64,000 nt of DNA from Paucibacter sediminis (GTDB lineage Bacteria > Pseudomonadota > Gammaproteobacteria > Burkholderiales > Burkholderiaceae_C): the NCBI RefSeq assembly GCF_030254645.1, contig NZ_CP116346.1, forward strand, positions 4,319,001-4,383,000. The letters are read 5' to 3'. The notes under the pieces are model-generated. The model did not search any database and was not told the origin of the DNA. It worked only from the letters and a program-made list of their open reading frames with translations. Positions 1 through 8,707 of this stretch are shown here, in pieces. Numbering within the stretch: position 1 is the first letter of the stretch; the number at the start of each line of letters is the position of its first letter. A program made the position numbers and the translations under genes.

Positions 1-177
1 CACCGCCTCGGGCGAGGCGCCGGGGTAGCGCACGTCCACTGAGGCCACCGGGATGGAGATGTCGGGCAGGTTCTCCACGCCCAGCTTGGCGTAGCTGAAC
101 AGGCCCAGTACGCAGAGGGCCACCATCACCATGGTGGCGAAGACCGGGTTTTGAATCGAGACGCGTGTCATCCACAT
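1..177 (-). CDS. RND efflux permease, N-terminal fragment (cut by window edge)
   Basis: Only the first 59 codons are in the window. The protein starts MWMTRVSIQNPVFATM and has the first membrane helix followed by the pattern LGVENLPDI and YPGASPE, typical of the N-terminus of inner-membrane RND (AcrB/HAE1-type) proton-driven drug or solute exporters. A ribosome site (gaggag) precedes the ATG. It lies 10 bases downstream of a periplasmic adaptor gene, the usual adaptor-permease order. Substrate cannot be told from this piece. An alternative in-frame ATG two codons later is possible. Confidence 0.85.
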   Translation of the reverse strand, partial: MWMTRVSIQNPVFATMVMVALCVLGLFSYAKLGVENLPDISIPVASVDVRYPGASPEAV

Positions 178-187
178 GGCGTGCTCC

Positions 188-1354
188 TCAGTTGGCCGCC
201 GGGGCTGCCACGGCGCTGGCCACCTTGGCATCCTTGGATTTGGCGGCCACCACCTCGGCCTTGCTGCCTTCGCGCAGATTGTCGAAGCGCGCCGCCAGCA
301 CCTGGGCGTCCGCGCTGAGGCCTTGCAGCACCTCGACGCGGCCCTCGCGCTGGTCGCGCCGGCCGGTGGTGACGATGCGGCGCACCAGCGCGCCCTTTTC
401 GATCATCCAGACATGGTCCTGGCCCGAGGTGCTGCCCACCGCGGCAATCGGCACCGCCAGGCGCTGCGCATCGTCCTGCAGCTCCACGCGGGCCACCGCG
501 TACTGGCCGGCACGAAACTCCTCCTTGGGGTTGCTGAGCTCCAGGGTCACGCCGATCGAGCGGGTGCCGGGTTCGGCGGCCGGCGCGATGCGGGCGATGC
601 GCGCCTCCACCGGCTTGTCCACGCCCTCGATGCGCACGTTCACCGCCATGCCGGGCTTGAGCCGGCTGACCTCGTGCGTACCCACCAGGCCCGCCAGCTC
701 CAGCTTGCTGAGGTCGACGATGCTGAGGATCTGCTGCTCGGGCGCCAGCTTCTCGCCCGGCAGGGCATGGCGCTTGGACACCACGCCGTTGATGGGCGCC
801 ACCAGGGCGGCCTGGCGCAGCACCACCTGGCTGGTGTCGTACTGGGCCTTGGCGCTGAGCAGGGAGGCGCGCGCCGCTTCCAGCGCGGCACGCGAGGTGT
901 CCAGCGCGGTGGAGGCAATGAATTTCTGATCGGCCAGGCCCTGGTTGGCCTTGTACTGGCGCTCGGCCTGCTCGAGCTGGGCGCGGGCGGATTCGACGCT
1001 GGCGCTGCGCTCAGCGGCGCGGTAGCGCAGCTCCTCCAGATCGACCTGGCCCAGGGCCTGGCCGACGTGCACGCGGCTGCCTTCGGCCACCGCCAGGCTG
1101 AGCAGGGTGCCGGCCGACTTGCTGCGCACCACCACCGTGCCCGGCGCCACCAGCGGGCCCGAGAACTCGATCAGCTCGGGCATGCTGACCTTGGACGGCT
1201 TGACGACCTCGCCGGCGGTGAACTCCAGGGCCACCTCGGCCTTCTTGTCATCGGGTTTCTTGGGGCTATCGCCCTTGCTGGCAAACACGGCCACACCGGT
1301 ACCACCGGCCAAGATGGCCACGGCCACACCACCATAAATCCATTGCTTGCGCAT
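188..1354 (-). CDS. RND efflux periplasmic adaptor (membrane fusion protein)
   Basis: A 388-residue HlyD/AcrA-family adaptor that would link the RND permease starting just downstream to an outer-membrane channel. Residues 5-25 form an uncleaved-looking N-terminal membrane anchor (no lipobox cysteine). Then come a biotinyl-lipoyl half-motif (SAGTLLSLAVAEGSRV), a coiled-coil hairpin of about 90 residues rich in Ala/Glu/Gln, the second lipoyl half (APINGVVSKRHALPGE) and beta-barrel segments. The longer upstream open frame is rejected because its first 106 residues are Arg/Trp/Pro-rich and not protein-like. No outer-membrane factor gene is in view, so it probably uses a TolC encoded elsewhere. 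Substrate unknown. Confidence 0.88.
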   Translation of the reverse strand: MRKQWIYGGVAVAILAGGTGVAVFASKGDSPKKPDDKKAEVALEFTAGEVVKPSKVSMPELIEFSGPLVAPGTVVVRSKSAGTLLSLAVAEGSRVHVGQALGQVDLEELRYRAAERSASVESARAQLEQAERQYKANQGLADQKFIASTALDTSRAALEAARASLLSAKAQYDTSQVVLRQAALVAPINGVVSKRHALPGEKLAPEQQILSIVDLSKLELAGLVGTHEVSRLKPGMAVNVRIEGVDKPVEARIARIAPAAEPGTRSIGVTLELSNPKEEFRAGQYAVARVELQDDAQRLAVPIAAVGSTSGQDHVWMIEKGALVRRIVTTGRRDQREGRVEVLQGLSADAQVLAARFDNLREGSKAEVVAAKSKDAKVASAVAAPAAN

Positions 1355-1391
1355 GGTTCCCCCGATCGAAGCGGATGTTGAAAGTGGGGGC

Positions 1392-1420
1392 AGTGTAGGG
1401 ACGCGATTCGCGGCTGCCAG
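1392..1420 (-). promoter_or_regulatory. possible sigma-70 promoter for the adaptor-permease operon
   Basis: On the minus strand a CTGGCA box (1420-1415) is followed after 17 bases by TACACT (1397-1392), about 38 bases before the adaptor ATG. Each box matches four of six consensus positions. This is pattern matching only. Confidence 0.3.
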
Positions 1421-1523
1421 GGGGCCTGCGACGAACTGCGGATTGCTCGACCCCGACTGCTCACAGCACGGACAAAAGGTGGCCCATGCGTGACCAACCG
1501 TGACGAAATGCAAAGTGCACGCG

Positions 1524-2708
1524 TCAGCGCGTGGCGTCCAGCCGGGCGCTGCGCCAGCAGCACAGCGCGCCCAGCAGCGCCGCCGCGGTGGCCGCCCAGA
1601 AGGTGGCGGCATAGCCCCACAGCGAGGCCAGCGAGGCGCCGCCCACGCTGCCCAGCACGCCCGAGCAGCCATAGCCCAGCACCGAGTAGAGCGCCTGGCC
1701 GCGGCCGCGCAAGCGCCCCGGGAAGTAGCGAGTCACCAGCGCGATGCAGGCGGTGTGCTGGGCGGCAAAGGTGAGCGCATGGGTGCACTGCGCCAGCACC
1801 AGCACCCAGACCCAGGCACCGAAAGCGGCGGTGGCGGCAAAGCGCGCGGCCGACAGCAGCGCCGCCGCCATCAGCCAGCCATGCAGGCTGCCGCGCTCCA
1901 GCAAGCGGCCCTGGAAGGCAAACCAGACGATCTCCACCACCACCGACACCGCCCACAGCCCGCCCACCACCGGCTTGCCGTAGCCCAGCTCGTCCAGGTA
2001 GAGGCTGAAGAAGGCATAGAGGGCCGAATGCGCCAGCACGGTGAGGAACACGCCGGCGAAGAACCAGCGCACCTCCGGGTGGCTGAGCACCTCGCGCAGC
2101 GGCGGCGCCGGCTCATGGCCATGCGAGGGCGCATGCTGCTCGGGCAGGCGGTGCGCGGCCCACACCACCAGCAGCAGCAGGGCGATCACGGTCCAGGCGA
2201 AGTAGCGCATGCCGAAATGCTGGAACCACCAGCCGGCCAGCAGCACCGTGCTGAGAAAGCCGACCGAGCCCCAGACGCGCACGCGGCCGTACTTGCGCGC
2301 ATCCATGCCGCCGCCCTGGGTCACCAACTGCGCCGCCACCACGGTCTCGGTGAGCGGCACGATGGCGGCGTTGAACAGGTACATCAGAAAGCAGGCCGCC
2401 GCCAGGCTGGCAAAGCTGGGTGGCAGCAGAAAGCCCAGCGAGGCCAGCAGGCAGGCCAGGCTGGCCCAGCGGATCAGGCGCACGCGCTGGCCGCTGCGGT
2501 CGGCCAGCGCGCCCCAGGCATAGGGCGCGAACAGCCGCGTCCAGCTCGAGATCGAGACCAGCACGCCGATCGCGAACACCGGCAGGCCCAGTTCCTTGTA
2601 CCAGAGCGGCGCGTAGGGATTGAAGGCGCCGATGCTGGCGAAATAGGCGAAGGACAGCAGCGCGCAGGCACCCAGCGTGCGGCCGGGGGCAGCGGCCGCG
2701 TCGGCCAT
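1524..2708 (-). CDS. MFS transporter, LacY/HcaT-like (MFS_1-like family)
   Basis: A 394-residue, very hydrophobic protein with about twelve predicted membrane helices. The loop between helices 2 and 3 reads WGALADRSGQRVR, the usual major-facilitator signature, and YGRVRVWGSVGF near helix 5 is typical of the branch that includes HcaT-like 3-phenylpropionate carriers and nucleoside/sugar proton symporters. Substrate unknown. Its ATG overlaps the aroC stop by one base (TGATG), so the two are translationally coupled, although an aromatic-related substrate is only a guess from that linkage. About 170 bases without a gene separate it from the adaptor gene. Confidence 0.85.
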   Translation of the reverse strand: MADAAAAPGRTLGACALLSFAYFASIGAFNPYAPLWYKELGLPVFAIGVLVSISSWTRLFAPYAWGALADRSGQRVRLIRWASLACLLASLGFLLPPSFASLAAACFLMYLFNAAIVPLTETVVAAQLVTQGGGMDARKYGRVRVWGSVGFLSTVLLAGWWFQHFGMRYFAWTVIALLLLVVWAAHRLPEQHAPSHGHEPAPPLREVLSHPEVRWFFAGVFLTVLAHSALYAFFSLYLDELGYGKPVVGGLWAVSVVVEIVWFAFQGRLLERGSLHGWLMAAALLSAARFAATAAFGAWVWVLVLAQCTHALTFAAQHTACIALVTRYFPGRLRGRGQALYSVLGYGCSGVLGSVGGASLASLWGYAATFWAATAAALLGALCCWRSARLDATR

Positions 2709-3805
2709 CAGATGTGCGAGGGGATGGCCGGCAGCGCGTGCCGCACGTCACCGCATTGCGCGCGGTGGCGCAGCGCATGGTCCATCAGCACCAGGGCCAG
2801 CATGGCCTCGGCGATGGGGGTGGCGCGGATGCCCACGCAGGGGTCGTGGCGGCCAAAGGTTTCCACCTGGGTGGGCTCGCCGGCGCGGTTGATCGAGGCC
2901 TTGGCGCTGCGGATCGAGCTGGTGGGCTTGATGGCGATCGAGACCGAAAGATCCTGGCCGGTGGAGATGCCACCCAGCACGCCACCGGCGTTGTTGCTGG
3001 CAAAGCCGCCGGGGGTCAGCTCGTCGCCATGCTGGCTGCCGCGCTGCGCCACGCTGGCAAAGCCGGCGCCGATCTCCACGCCCTTGACCGCGTTGATGCC
3101 CATCATCGCGTAGGCGATCTCGGCGTCCAGCTTGTCGAACAGCGGCTCGCCCAGGCCCACCGGCACGCCGGTGGCTTCCACGCGGATGCGCGCACCCACC
3201 GAGTCGCCGGCCTTGCGCAGCGCGTCCATATAGTCCTCCAGCTCGGCGATCTTGCTGGCGTTGGCGGCGAAGAAGGGGTTCTGCCCCACATGCTGCCAGC
3301 CCTCGAAGGGGATCTCCAGCTCGCCCAGCTGGGTCATGCAGCCGCGGAACTCGGTGCCGTACTGCTGCTTCAACCATTTGCGAGCCACCGCGCCGGCCCC
3401 CACCATGGGCGCGGTCAGGCGCGCCGAGGAGCGGCCGCCGCCGCGCGGATCGCGCAGGCCGTATTTGCGCCAGTAGCTGTAGTCGGCGTGGCCGGGGCGG
3501 AAGGTGTCGAGGATGTTGCCGTAGTCCTTGCTGCGCTGGTCGGTGTTCTTGATCAGCAGGCAGATCGGCGTGCCGGTGGTGAGGCCCTCGTAGACGCCGG
3601 AGAGGATCTCGACGGCATCGGGCTCGTTGCGCTGGGTCACATGGCGCGAGGTGCCGGGGCGGCGCCGATCCAGCTCGGGCTGGATGTCGGCCTCGCTAAG
3701 GCTCAGGCCGGGCGGGCAGCCATCGATCACGCAGCCGATCGCCGGCCCATGGCTCTCGCCGAAATTCGTGACGCGGAACAACTCACCAAATGTGCTGCCT
3801 GACAT
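2708..3805 (-). CDS. aroC: chorismate synthase
   Basis: Converts 5-enolpyruvylshikimate-3-phosphate to chorismate, the last common step of aromatic amino acid and folate synthesis; needs reduced FMN. All family signatures are visible: GESHG at residues 17-21, the [14 protein letters not shown] segment, and RHDPCVG near the C-terminus. At 365 residues it has normal length. It starts at the ATG just after the terminator of the upstream CBS-domain gene and overlaps the MFS gene at its stop. No isozyme signs or defects. Confidence 0.97.
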   Translation of the reverse strand: MSGSTFGELFRVTNFGESHGPAIGCVIDGCPPGLSLSEADIQPELDRRRPGTSRHVTQRNEPDAVEILSGVYEGLTTGTPICLLIKNTDQRSKDYGNILDTFRPGHADYSYWRKYGLRDPRGGGRSSARLTAPMVGAGAVARKWLKQQYGTEFRGCMTQLGELEIPFEGWQHVGQNPFFAANASKIAELEDYMDALRKAGDSVGARIRVEATGVPVGLGEPLFDKLDAEIAYAMMGINAVKGVEIGAGFASVAQRGSQHGDELTPGGFASNNAGGVLGGISTGQDLSVSIAIKPTSSIRSAKASINRAGEPTQVETFGRHDPCVGIRATPIAEAMLALVLMDHALRHRAQCGDVRHALPAIPSHI

Positions 3806-3813
3806 GCCGGATC

Positions 3814-3846
3814 CAAGAAAACAGAGCCCGGCCGAGATGCCGGGCT
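3814..3846 (-). terminator. rho-independent terminator after the CBS-domain gene
   Basis: Reading the minus strand, a perfect 8-bp stem (AGCCCGGC / GCCGGGCT, 3846-3839 and 3832-3825) with a 6-base loop is followed by CTGTTTTCTT. It lies 33 bases past the CBS gene stop and just before the aroC ATG, so it should insulate aroC from upstream transcription. Confidence 0.75.
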
Positions 3847-3878
3847 GTGGCCTGGATTCTATCGACAGCGGGCCGCGC

Positions 3879-4343
3879 TCAGAGCTTGGCGCTGTCGGCG
3901 CCCTCTTCCTCGACCGGCCAGTCGCGGATATAGGCCTTGAGCATGCGGTTCTCGAAGTCCTGGCTGTCGACCACGGCCTTGGCCACGTCGTAGAAGGAGA
4001 TCACGCCCATCAGCGTCTTGCCGTTCAGCACCGGCATGTAGCGGGCATGGCGCCCCAGCATCATGCGGCGCACCTCGTCGATCTCGGTCTCGGGCGTGCA
4101 GGTGAGCGGATGGTCGTCCATCACCGTGCGCACGATGGAGGAACCGACGCTGCCGCCATTGCGCTGCACCGCCGCGATCACCTCGCGAAAGGTCAGCATG
4201 CCCACCAGATCGCCATGCTCCATCACCACCAGTGAGCCGATGTCGTATTCGGCCATGGTGGCGATGGCTTCGGCCAGCGCTTGATCCGGCGCAACCGTGT
4301 AGAGGGTCCCGCCCTTGACGCGGAGTATGTCGACAACTTTCAT
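3879..4343 (-). CDS. tandem CBS-domain protein
   Basis: A 154-residue soluble protein made of two CBS domains (about residues 8-65 and 73-130), each with the typical [13 protein letters not shown] and [18 protein letters not shown] patterns. Such pairs bind adenosine nucleotides and act as regulatory or energy-sensing modules, usually with unknown partner when stand-alone. The ATG at 4343 is chosen because AGGAGG precedes it; the 57 extra upstream codons of the open frame look non-coding and would run into metY. It is transcribed divergently from metY, with 92 bases between them. Confidence 0.88.
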   Translation of the reverse strand: MKVVDILRVKGGTLYTVAPDQALAEAIATMAEYDIGSLVVMEHGDLVGMLTFREVIAAVQRNGGSVGSSIVRTVMDDHPLTCTPETEIDEVRRMMLGRHARYMPVLNGKTLMGVISFYDVAKAVVDSQDFENRMLKAYIRDWPVEEEGADSAKL

Positions 4344-4435
4344 GGTGGGCCTCCTCGGAGATCTGGGTAATGGACTGCGGCAGATGGCGTCCAACATAGC
4401 ACACAATCCCCGCATCGAACACAAGCGGAGACACC

Positions 4436-5740
4436 ATGTCCGGCTACGCCGACCCTGGCTTTGATACCTTGGCGCTACACGCGGGGGCAACACCCGACCC
4501 CGCCACCGGCGCACGCGCCACGCCCCTGCACCTCACGACCTCCTTCGTCTTCGAAAACTCGGAGCACGCGGCCTCGCTGTTCAATATGGAACGCGCCGGC
4601 CATGTCTACTCGCGCATCTCCAACCCCACCACCGCGGTGTTCGAGGAGCGCGTGGCGGCGCTGGAAGGCGGCGTGGGCGCGATCGCCACCGCCAGCGGCC
4701 AGGCCGCCCTTCACCTGGCCATCGCCACCCTGGCCGGCGCCGGCGCGCACATCGTGGCCTCGGCCGCGCTCTATGGCGGTTCGCACAATCTGCTGCACTA
4801 CACGCTGGCGCGCTTCGGCATTGCCACCACCTTTGTGCGCCCCGGCGACCTGGACGCCTGGAAGGCGGCGATCCGCCCCAACACCAAGCTGCTGTTCGGC
4901 GAGACCCTGGGCAACCCCGGCCTGGACGTGCTCGACATACCGAATGTGGCCGCCATCGCCCATGAGGCCGGCCTGCCGCTGTTGGTGGACTCGACCCTCA
5001 CCACGCCCTATTTGATGCGGCCCTTCGAGCATGGCGCCGATCTGGTCTACCACTCGGCCACCAAGTTCCTGAGCGGCCATGGCACGGTGGTAGGCGGCGT
5101 GCTGGCCGACAGCGGCGCCTTCGACTGGCAGGCCGCGCACGCGCGCCACGGCCGCTTCCCCGAACTGTGCGAGCCCTACGCGGGCTTCCACGGCATGGTG
5201 TTCAGCGAGGAAAGCACGGTGGGCGCCTTCCTGCTGCGCGCGCGCCGCGAGGGCCTGCGCGATTTCGGCGCCTGCATGAGCCCGCACACCGCCTGGCTGA
5301 TCCTGCAAGGCATCGAGACACTCTCGCTGCGCATGCAGCGTCACGTCGCCAACGCGCAGAAGGTGGCCGAGTTCCTGGAGGCCCAGCCCGGCGTGGCGCG
5401 CGTGGGCTACCCGGGCCTGGCCAGCCATCCCAGCCATGCGCTGGCGCAACAACTGTTGCCCAAGGGCTGCGGCTCGGTGTTCAGCTTCGATCTCAAGGGC
5501 AGCCGCGAACAGGGCAAGCGCTTCATCGAGGCGCTGAAGATCTTCAGCCATCTGGCCAATGTGGGCGACTGCCGCTCGCTGGTGATCCACCCCGCCAGCA
5601 CCACGCATTTCCGCATGGACGATGCGGCACTGGCCCAGGCCGGCATCACGCCGGGCACGATACGCCTGTCGATTGGCCTGGAGGATGCGGATGACCTGAT
5701 CGCCGACCTCAAGACCGCCCTCAAGATCGCTGCCAAGTAA
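4436..5740 (+). CDS. metY: O-acetylhomoserine sulfhydrylase (Cys/Met metabolism PLP enzyme)
   Basis: PLP-dependent enzyme that joins O-acetylhomoserine with sulfide to make homocysteine in direct-sulfurylation methionine synthesis. Hallmarks: YSRISNPT for phosphate/PLP contact, the Schiff-base lysine in SATKFLSGH (about residue 210), and the C-terminal SLVIHPASTTH motif. The length of 434 residues fits MetY (about 430) better than the shorter O-succinylhomoserine enzyme MetZ, so the acetyl substrate is preferred but not proven. GGAG lies six bases before the ATG. Two small genes follow closely on the same strand. Confidence 0.93.
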   Translation: MSGYADPGFDTLALHAGATPDPATGARATPLHLTTSFVFENSEHAASLFNMERAGHVYSRISNPTTAVFEERVAALEGGVGAIATASGQAALHLAIATLAGAGAHIVASAALYGGSHNLLHYTLARFGIATTFVRPGDLDAWKAAIRPNTKLLFGETLGNPGLDVLDIPNVAAIAHEAGLPLLVDSTLTTPYLMRPFEHGADLVYHSATKFLSGHGTVVGGVLADSGAFDWQAAHARHGRFPELCEPYAGFHGMVFSEESTVGAFLLRARREGLRDFGACMSPHTAWLILQGIETLSLRMQRHVANAQKVAEFLEAQPGVARVGYPGLASHPSHALAQQLLPKGCGSVFSFDLKGSREQGKRFIEALKIFSHLANVGDCRSLVIHPASTTHFRMDDAALAQAGITPGTIRLSIGLEDADDLIADLKTALKIAAK

Positions 5741-5747
5741 GCCCCCC

Positions 5748-6548
5748 ATGAAGCTGCAAGTCAACGCACAGACCGTCTACGCCTATACCGGCGGCAAGGA
5801 CTTCGACCCCACCCTGCCCTGCATCGTGTTCGTGCATGGCGCCCTGCACGACCACAGCGTCTGGACCCTGCTGGCCCGCTGGTTTGCCCACCACGGCCAC
5901 GGCGTGCTGGCCTTGGACCTGCCCGGCCACGGCCGCAGCGAGGGTCAGGCCTTGCCCTCGGTGGAGGCGCTGGGGGCCTGGCTCGTACAGGTGCTGGACG
6001 CCGCCGGCGTGCAGCAGGCCAGCCTGGTGGGCCACAGCATGGGCTCGCTGATCGCCCTGGAGGCCGCGGCACAGGCGCCGGCACGCGCCGGCCGATTGGT
6101 GATGGTGGGCACGGCCTACCCGATGAAGGTCTCCGAGGCCTTGCTGGAAACCGCGCGCACGGCGCCGCTCAATGCCATGGACATGGTGAATGTGTTCTCG
6201 CACAGCAGCCAGGCCAGCAAGCCCTCCTACCCCGGCCCCGGCGCCTGGTTGCATGGTGGCAATCTGCAGCTGATGCGGCGCGTGCAGGCGGGCTACACCC
6301 ATGGCAATCTGTTCGAGCATGATTTCCGCGTCTGCGATGCCTATGCCCATGGCCTCGAGGCCGCGCCAGCGGTGACCTGCCCGGTGCACTTCATCCTCGG
6401 CGAGCGCGACCAGATGACCGCCCCCAAGCAGAGCCAGGCCTTGGCCGCGGCGCTGAAGGCGACGGTACATCGCGTGCCCGCCGGGCATTCACTGATGGCA
6501 GAGGCGCCGGACCCGGTATTGAATGCACTCCGCACCGCCATCGCCTAG
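5748..6548 (+). CDS. alpha/beta-fold hydrolase
   Basis: A 266-residue alpha/beta hydrolase. Visible parts: oxyanion-hole region FVHGALHDHSVW (residues 27-38), nucleophile elbow GHSMGS with Ser97, an acid near LGERDQMT, and the catalytic His in PAGHSLMAEAP close to the C-terminus. A cap domain lies between. The substrate cannot be read from sequence; related proteins are esterases or C-C bond hydrolases. It starts seven bases after metY ends, so co-transcription with metY is likely, with no obvious metabolic link to methionine. Confidence 0.88.
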   Translation: MKLQVNAQTVYAYTGGKDFDPTLPCIVFVHGALHDHSVWTLLARWFAHHGHGVLALDLPGHGRSEGQALPSVEALGAWLVQVLDAAGVQQASLVGHSMGSLIALEAAAQAPARAGRLVMVGTAYPMKVSEALLETARTAPLNAMDMVNVFSHSSQASKPSYPGPGAWLHGGNLQLMRRVQAGYTHGNLFEHDFRVCDAYAHGLEAAPAVTCPVHFILGERDQMTAPKQSQALAAALKATVHRVPAGHSLMAEAPDPVLNALRTAIA

Positions 6549-6560
6549 GAGAAGCCCATC

Positions 6561-6881
6561 ATGAGCAGCGCCAGCCAGGTCCAGGACTTCCGCAGCTTCG
6601 CCGAGTTCTACCCCTTCTACCTGGGCGAGCACCGCAACCCCACCTGCCGGCGCCTGCACTTCCTGGGCTCGAGCCTGAGCCTTGTTTGCCTGGCCCTGCT
6701 GCTGGCCACCGGCAGCTGGCAGTTCCTGCCGCTGGGCCTGGTGGCCGGCTATGGCTGCGCCTGGATCGGCCATTTCGGCTTCGAGAAGAACAAGCCCGCC
6801 TCCTTCAAGCGCCCGCTCTGGAGCTTCATGGGCGACTGGGTCATGTACAAGGACATCTGGACCGGGCGCATCCCCTTCTAG
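6561..6881 (+). CDS. Mpo1-like membrane protein (DUF962 family)
   Basis: A 106-residue protein with two central hydrophobic helices. It carries the family's conserved pattern: HRNPTCRRLHFLGS near residue 27, then HFGFEKNKPASFK near residue 72, and a C-terminal WxFMGDWVMYKDI block. The histidines match the proposed iron ligands of yeast Mpo1, a 2-hydroxy fatty acid dioxygenase of the ER. Whether bacterial members oxidise fatty acids is an inference. It ends four bases before the convergent mipA gene's stop and begins 12 bases after the hydrolase, completing a metY-hydrolase-Mpo1 unit. Confidence 0.85.
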   Translation: MSSASQVQDFRSFAEFYPFYLGEHRNPTCRRLHFLGSSLSLVCLALLLATGSWQFLPLGLVAGYGCAWIGHFGFEKNKPASFKRPLWSFMGDWVMYKDIWTGRIPF

Positions 6882-6885
6882 GGTC

Positions 6886-7713
6886 TCAGTTGCGGTAGGC
6901 CAGCCCCAGGCTCCAGCCGAAGGCGCTGCGGCGCTGGTCCAGCGGGCTGTCGGCCGCCGGCCCCAGCAGAGTGCTGAGGCTGGCGCCCGCATAGCCCACC
7001 CAATGGCTGCCGAAGGCGCGCGTGTAGTTGGCGCCCAGGGTGGCGTCGCGCAGGCCGGCACCGGGCTCGTAGGCGCGGCCATAGCGTTGTGCGGCCGGGC
7101 TGTCGGCCGGCACGCCAAAGTAGCTGAGCATGTGGCGGCGATCGCCCGCCGAGGCACTCACGAAGGCGTTCAGCTCGGCCATCGGGCTGCGATAGAGGCG
7201 GCGCGTCAGATCGATGGTGGCCACGGCACCGCCGCGTTTGCCCAGCAGATCCTGGCTCAGGGCACCTGAAAGCTGCCATGGCGGCGCCAGCGCATAGCTC
7301 GCGTAGAGGCGGCCGCGCAGGGTGCGCTGCACATCCGGCAAGCCCGCCGTGCTGCTGACGGCATCGCTGTTGCGGCCGCTGTCGAAGCGCAGGCCGAAGC
7401 CCACGCGCAGCGTGCTGCTGCGGAACAGCTCGCGGCTGGCGCCGGGGCCCGGGCCGACGGCCTCGTTGCCAAAGCCCATCAAGCCCCCCGCCCCCGAGGT
7501 GGAGATGCGCCAGCGCCCCCAGCGCAGCGCCCACAAGGGCTTCAGGCTGAGGCTGCGCTGCTCCGAGCCCCAGTAATCGGGGCCGGCGCGCAGGCCCAGG
7601 CCCAGCAGGTAGCGAAAGTCTTCCTCATCCGCCGGCAGGGTCTGGGCAGCGGCGGGGCCGGCACCAAGCAGCAGCATGGCGCCAAGAGTGAGCGCAGCAG
7701 GGGTCACACGCAT
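6886..7713 (-). CDS. MipA/OmpV family outer-membrane protein
   Basis: A 275-residue outer-membrane beta-barrel protein. Residues 1-23 form a Sec signal peptide ending in AAAQ. The mature part starts with the family's typical opening (LGLGLRAGPDYWGSEQRS) and has alternating amphipathic strands, ending in an aromatic-containing C-terminal strand (SLGLAYRN). MipA/OmpV proteins were named for a murein-synthesis scaffold and an osmoregulated porin; members are mostly of unknown function and often involved in envelope stress. Convergent with the Mpo1-like gene; upstream is the tdh gene on the same strand, 38 bases away. Confidence 0.88.
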   Translation of the reverse strand: MRVTPAALTLGAMLLLGAGPAAAQTLPADEEDFRYLLGLGLRAGPDYWGSEQRSLSLKPLWALRWGRWRISTSGAGGLMGFGNEAVGPGPGASRELFRSSTLRVGFGLRFDSGRNSDAVSSTAGLPDVQRTLRGRLYASYALAPPWQLSGALSQDLLGKRGGAVATIDLTRRLYRSPMAELNAFVSASAGDRRHMLSYFGVPADSPAAQRYGRAYEPGAGLRDATLGANYTRAFGSHWVGYAGASLSTLLGPAADSPLDQRRSAFGWSLGLAYRN

Positions 7714-7751
7714 GCTGCAAGCTTAGCAGCGCCACGCCGCCGTCCATGCAC

Positions 7752-8693
7752 TCAGGTCAAGAGCGGACGCAATTCCTTGAGCATGTCGCCCACCATGGCG
7801 CGCAGGTCGTAGGCCAGCTGCCAGCCCCAGTCGGCCCTGGCCCGGCTGTCGTCGATGGACTGCGGCCAGCTGGCGGCAATCGCCTGGCGGAAATCGGGCG
7901 CGTAGCTGATCTCGAAAGCGGGGATCTCGGCGCGGATCGCCGCGGCAATCTCGGCCGGCGTGAAGCTCACGCCCGCCAGGTTATAGGAGCCGCGCTCGCG
8001 GATCGCCTCGGCGGGCGCTTCCATCAGCTCGATGGTGGCGCGCAGCGCGTCCGGCATGTACATCATCGGCAAGGCCTGACCCTCTTCGAGGAAGCAGCTG
8101 TAGCGGCCCGTCTTGAGCGCGGCGTGGAAGATCTCCACCGCGTAGTCGGTGGTGCCGCCGCCGGGCGGGGTCTTCCAGCTGATCAGGCCGGGGTAGCGCA
8201 GGCTGCGCACGTCCACGCCATGGTTGGCGTGGTACCAGCGGCACCAGCCCTCGCCGGCCAGCTTGGAGATGCCGTAGACGGTGCTGGGGTCCATCACCGT
8301 GTCCTGCGGCGTCGCCAGCTGCGGCGTCTTGGGGCCGAAGGCGGCGATCGAGCTGGGCCAGAACACGCGCTCGAGCTTCTGCACCCGCGCCAGCTCCAGC
8401 ACGTTCAGCAGGCCCTTCATGTTCAGGTCCCAGGCCCACATGGGGTGCTTCTCGCCGGTGGCGGAGAGCGCCGCGGCGAGGTGGTAGACCTGGGTGATGC
8501 CATGGCGCTTGGCCACCGCGGTGAGCGCGGCGGCGTCGGTCACGTCCAGCATCTCGTGCGTCAGCGTGGGCACGCGGCCCTCGGGGGCCAGGTCGCTGGT
8601 GATGACGTTGGCATTGCCATGGCGCAGCGCCAGCTCTTGCGCCAGCTCGGTGCCGATCTGGCCGTTGGCGCCGATGATGAGGATCTTGGTCAT
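7752..8693 (-). CDS. tdh: L-threonine 3-dehydrogenase, SDR/epimerase type
   Basis: A 313-residue extended short-chain dehydrogenase: glycine motif GANGQIG at residues 8-14 for NAD binding, PSS at 113-115 and catalytic YGISK (Tyr140, Lys144). Alone this would be called a UDP-sugar epimerase-like protein. Its placement 14 bases downstream of kbl, which consumes 2-amino-3-ketobutyrate, and the match in pattern (WPSSIAAFGP, YPGLISW) to SDR-type threonine dehydrogenases known from Cupriavidus and Flavobacterium make threonine dehydrogenase the best call. It is unrelated to the zinc MDR enzyme of E. coli. Function is inferred partly from context. Confidence 0.85.
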   Translation of the reverse strand: MTKILIIGANGQIGTELAQELALRHGNANVITSDLAPEGRVPTLTHEMLDVTDAAALTAVAKRHGITQVYHLAAALSATGEKHPMWAWDLNMKGLLNVLELARVQKLERVFWPSSIAAFGPKTPQLATPQDTVMDPSTVYGISKLAGEGWCRWYHANHGVDVRSLRYPGLISWKTPPGGGTTDYAVEIFHAALKTGRYSCFLEEGQALPMMYMPDALRATIELMEAPAEAIRERGSYNLAGVSFTPAEIAAAIRAEIPAFEISYAPDFRQAIAASWPQSIDDSRARADWGWQLAYDLRAMVGDMLKELRPLLT

Positions 8694-8707
8694 ACGCGTT
8701 GCTTTGT

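Noticed and set aside
4344-4435. SAM riboswitch before metY
   Set aside because: The 92-base gap shared with the divergent CBS gene is too short and shows no matching stem pattern.
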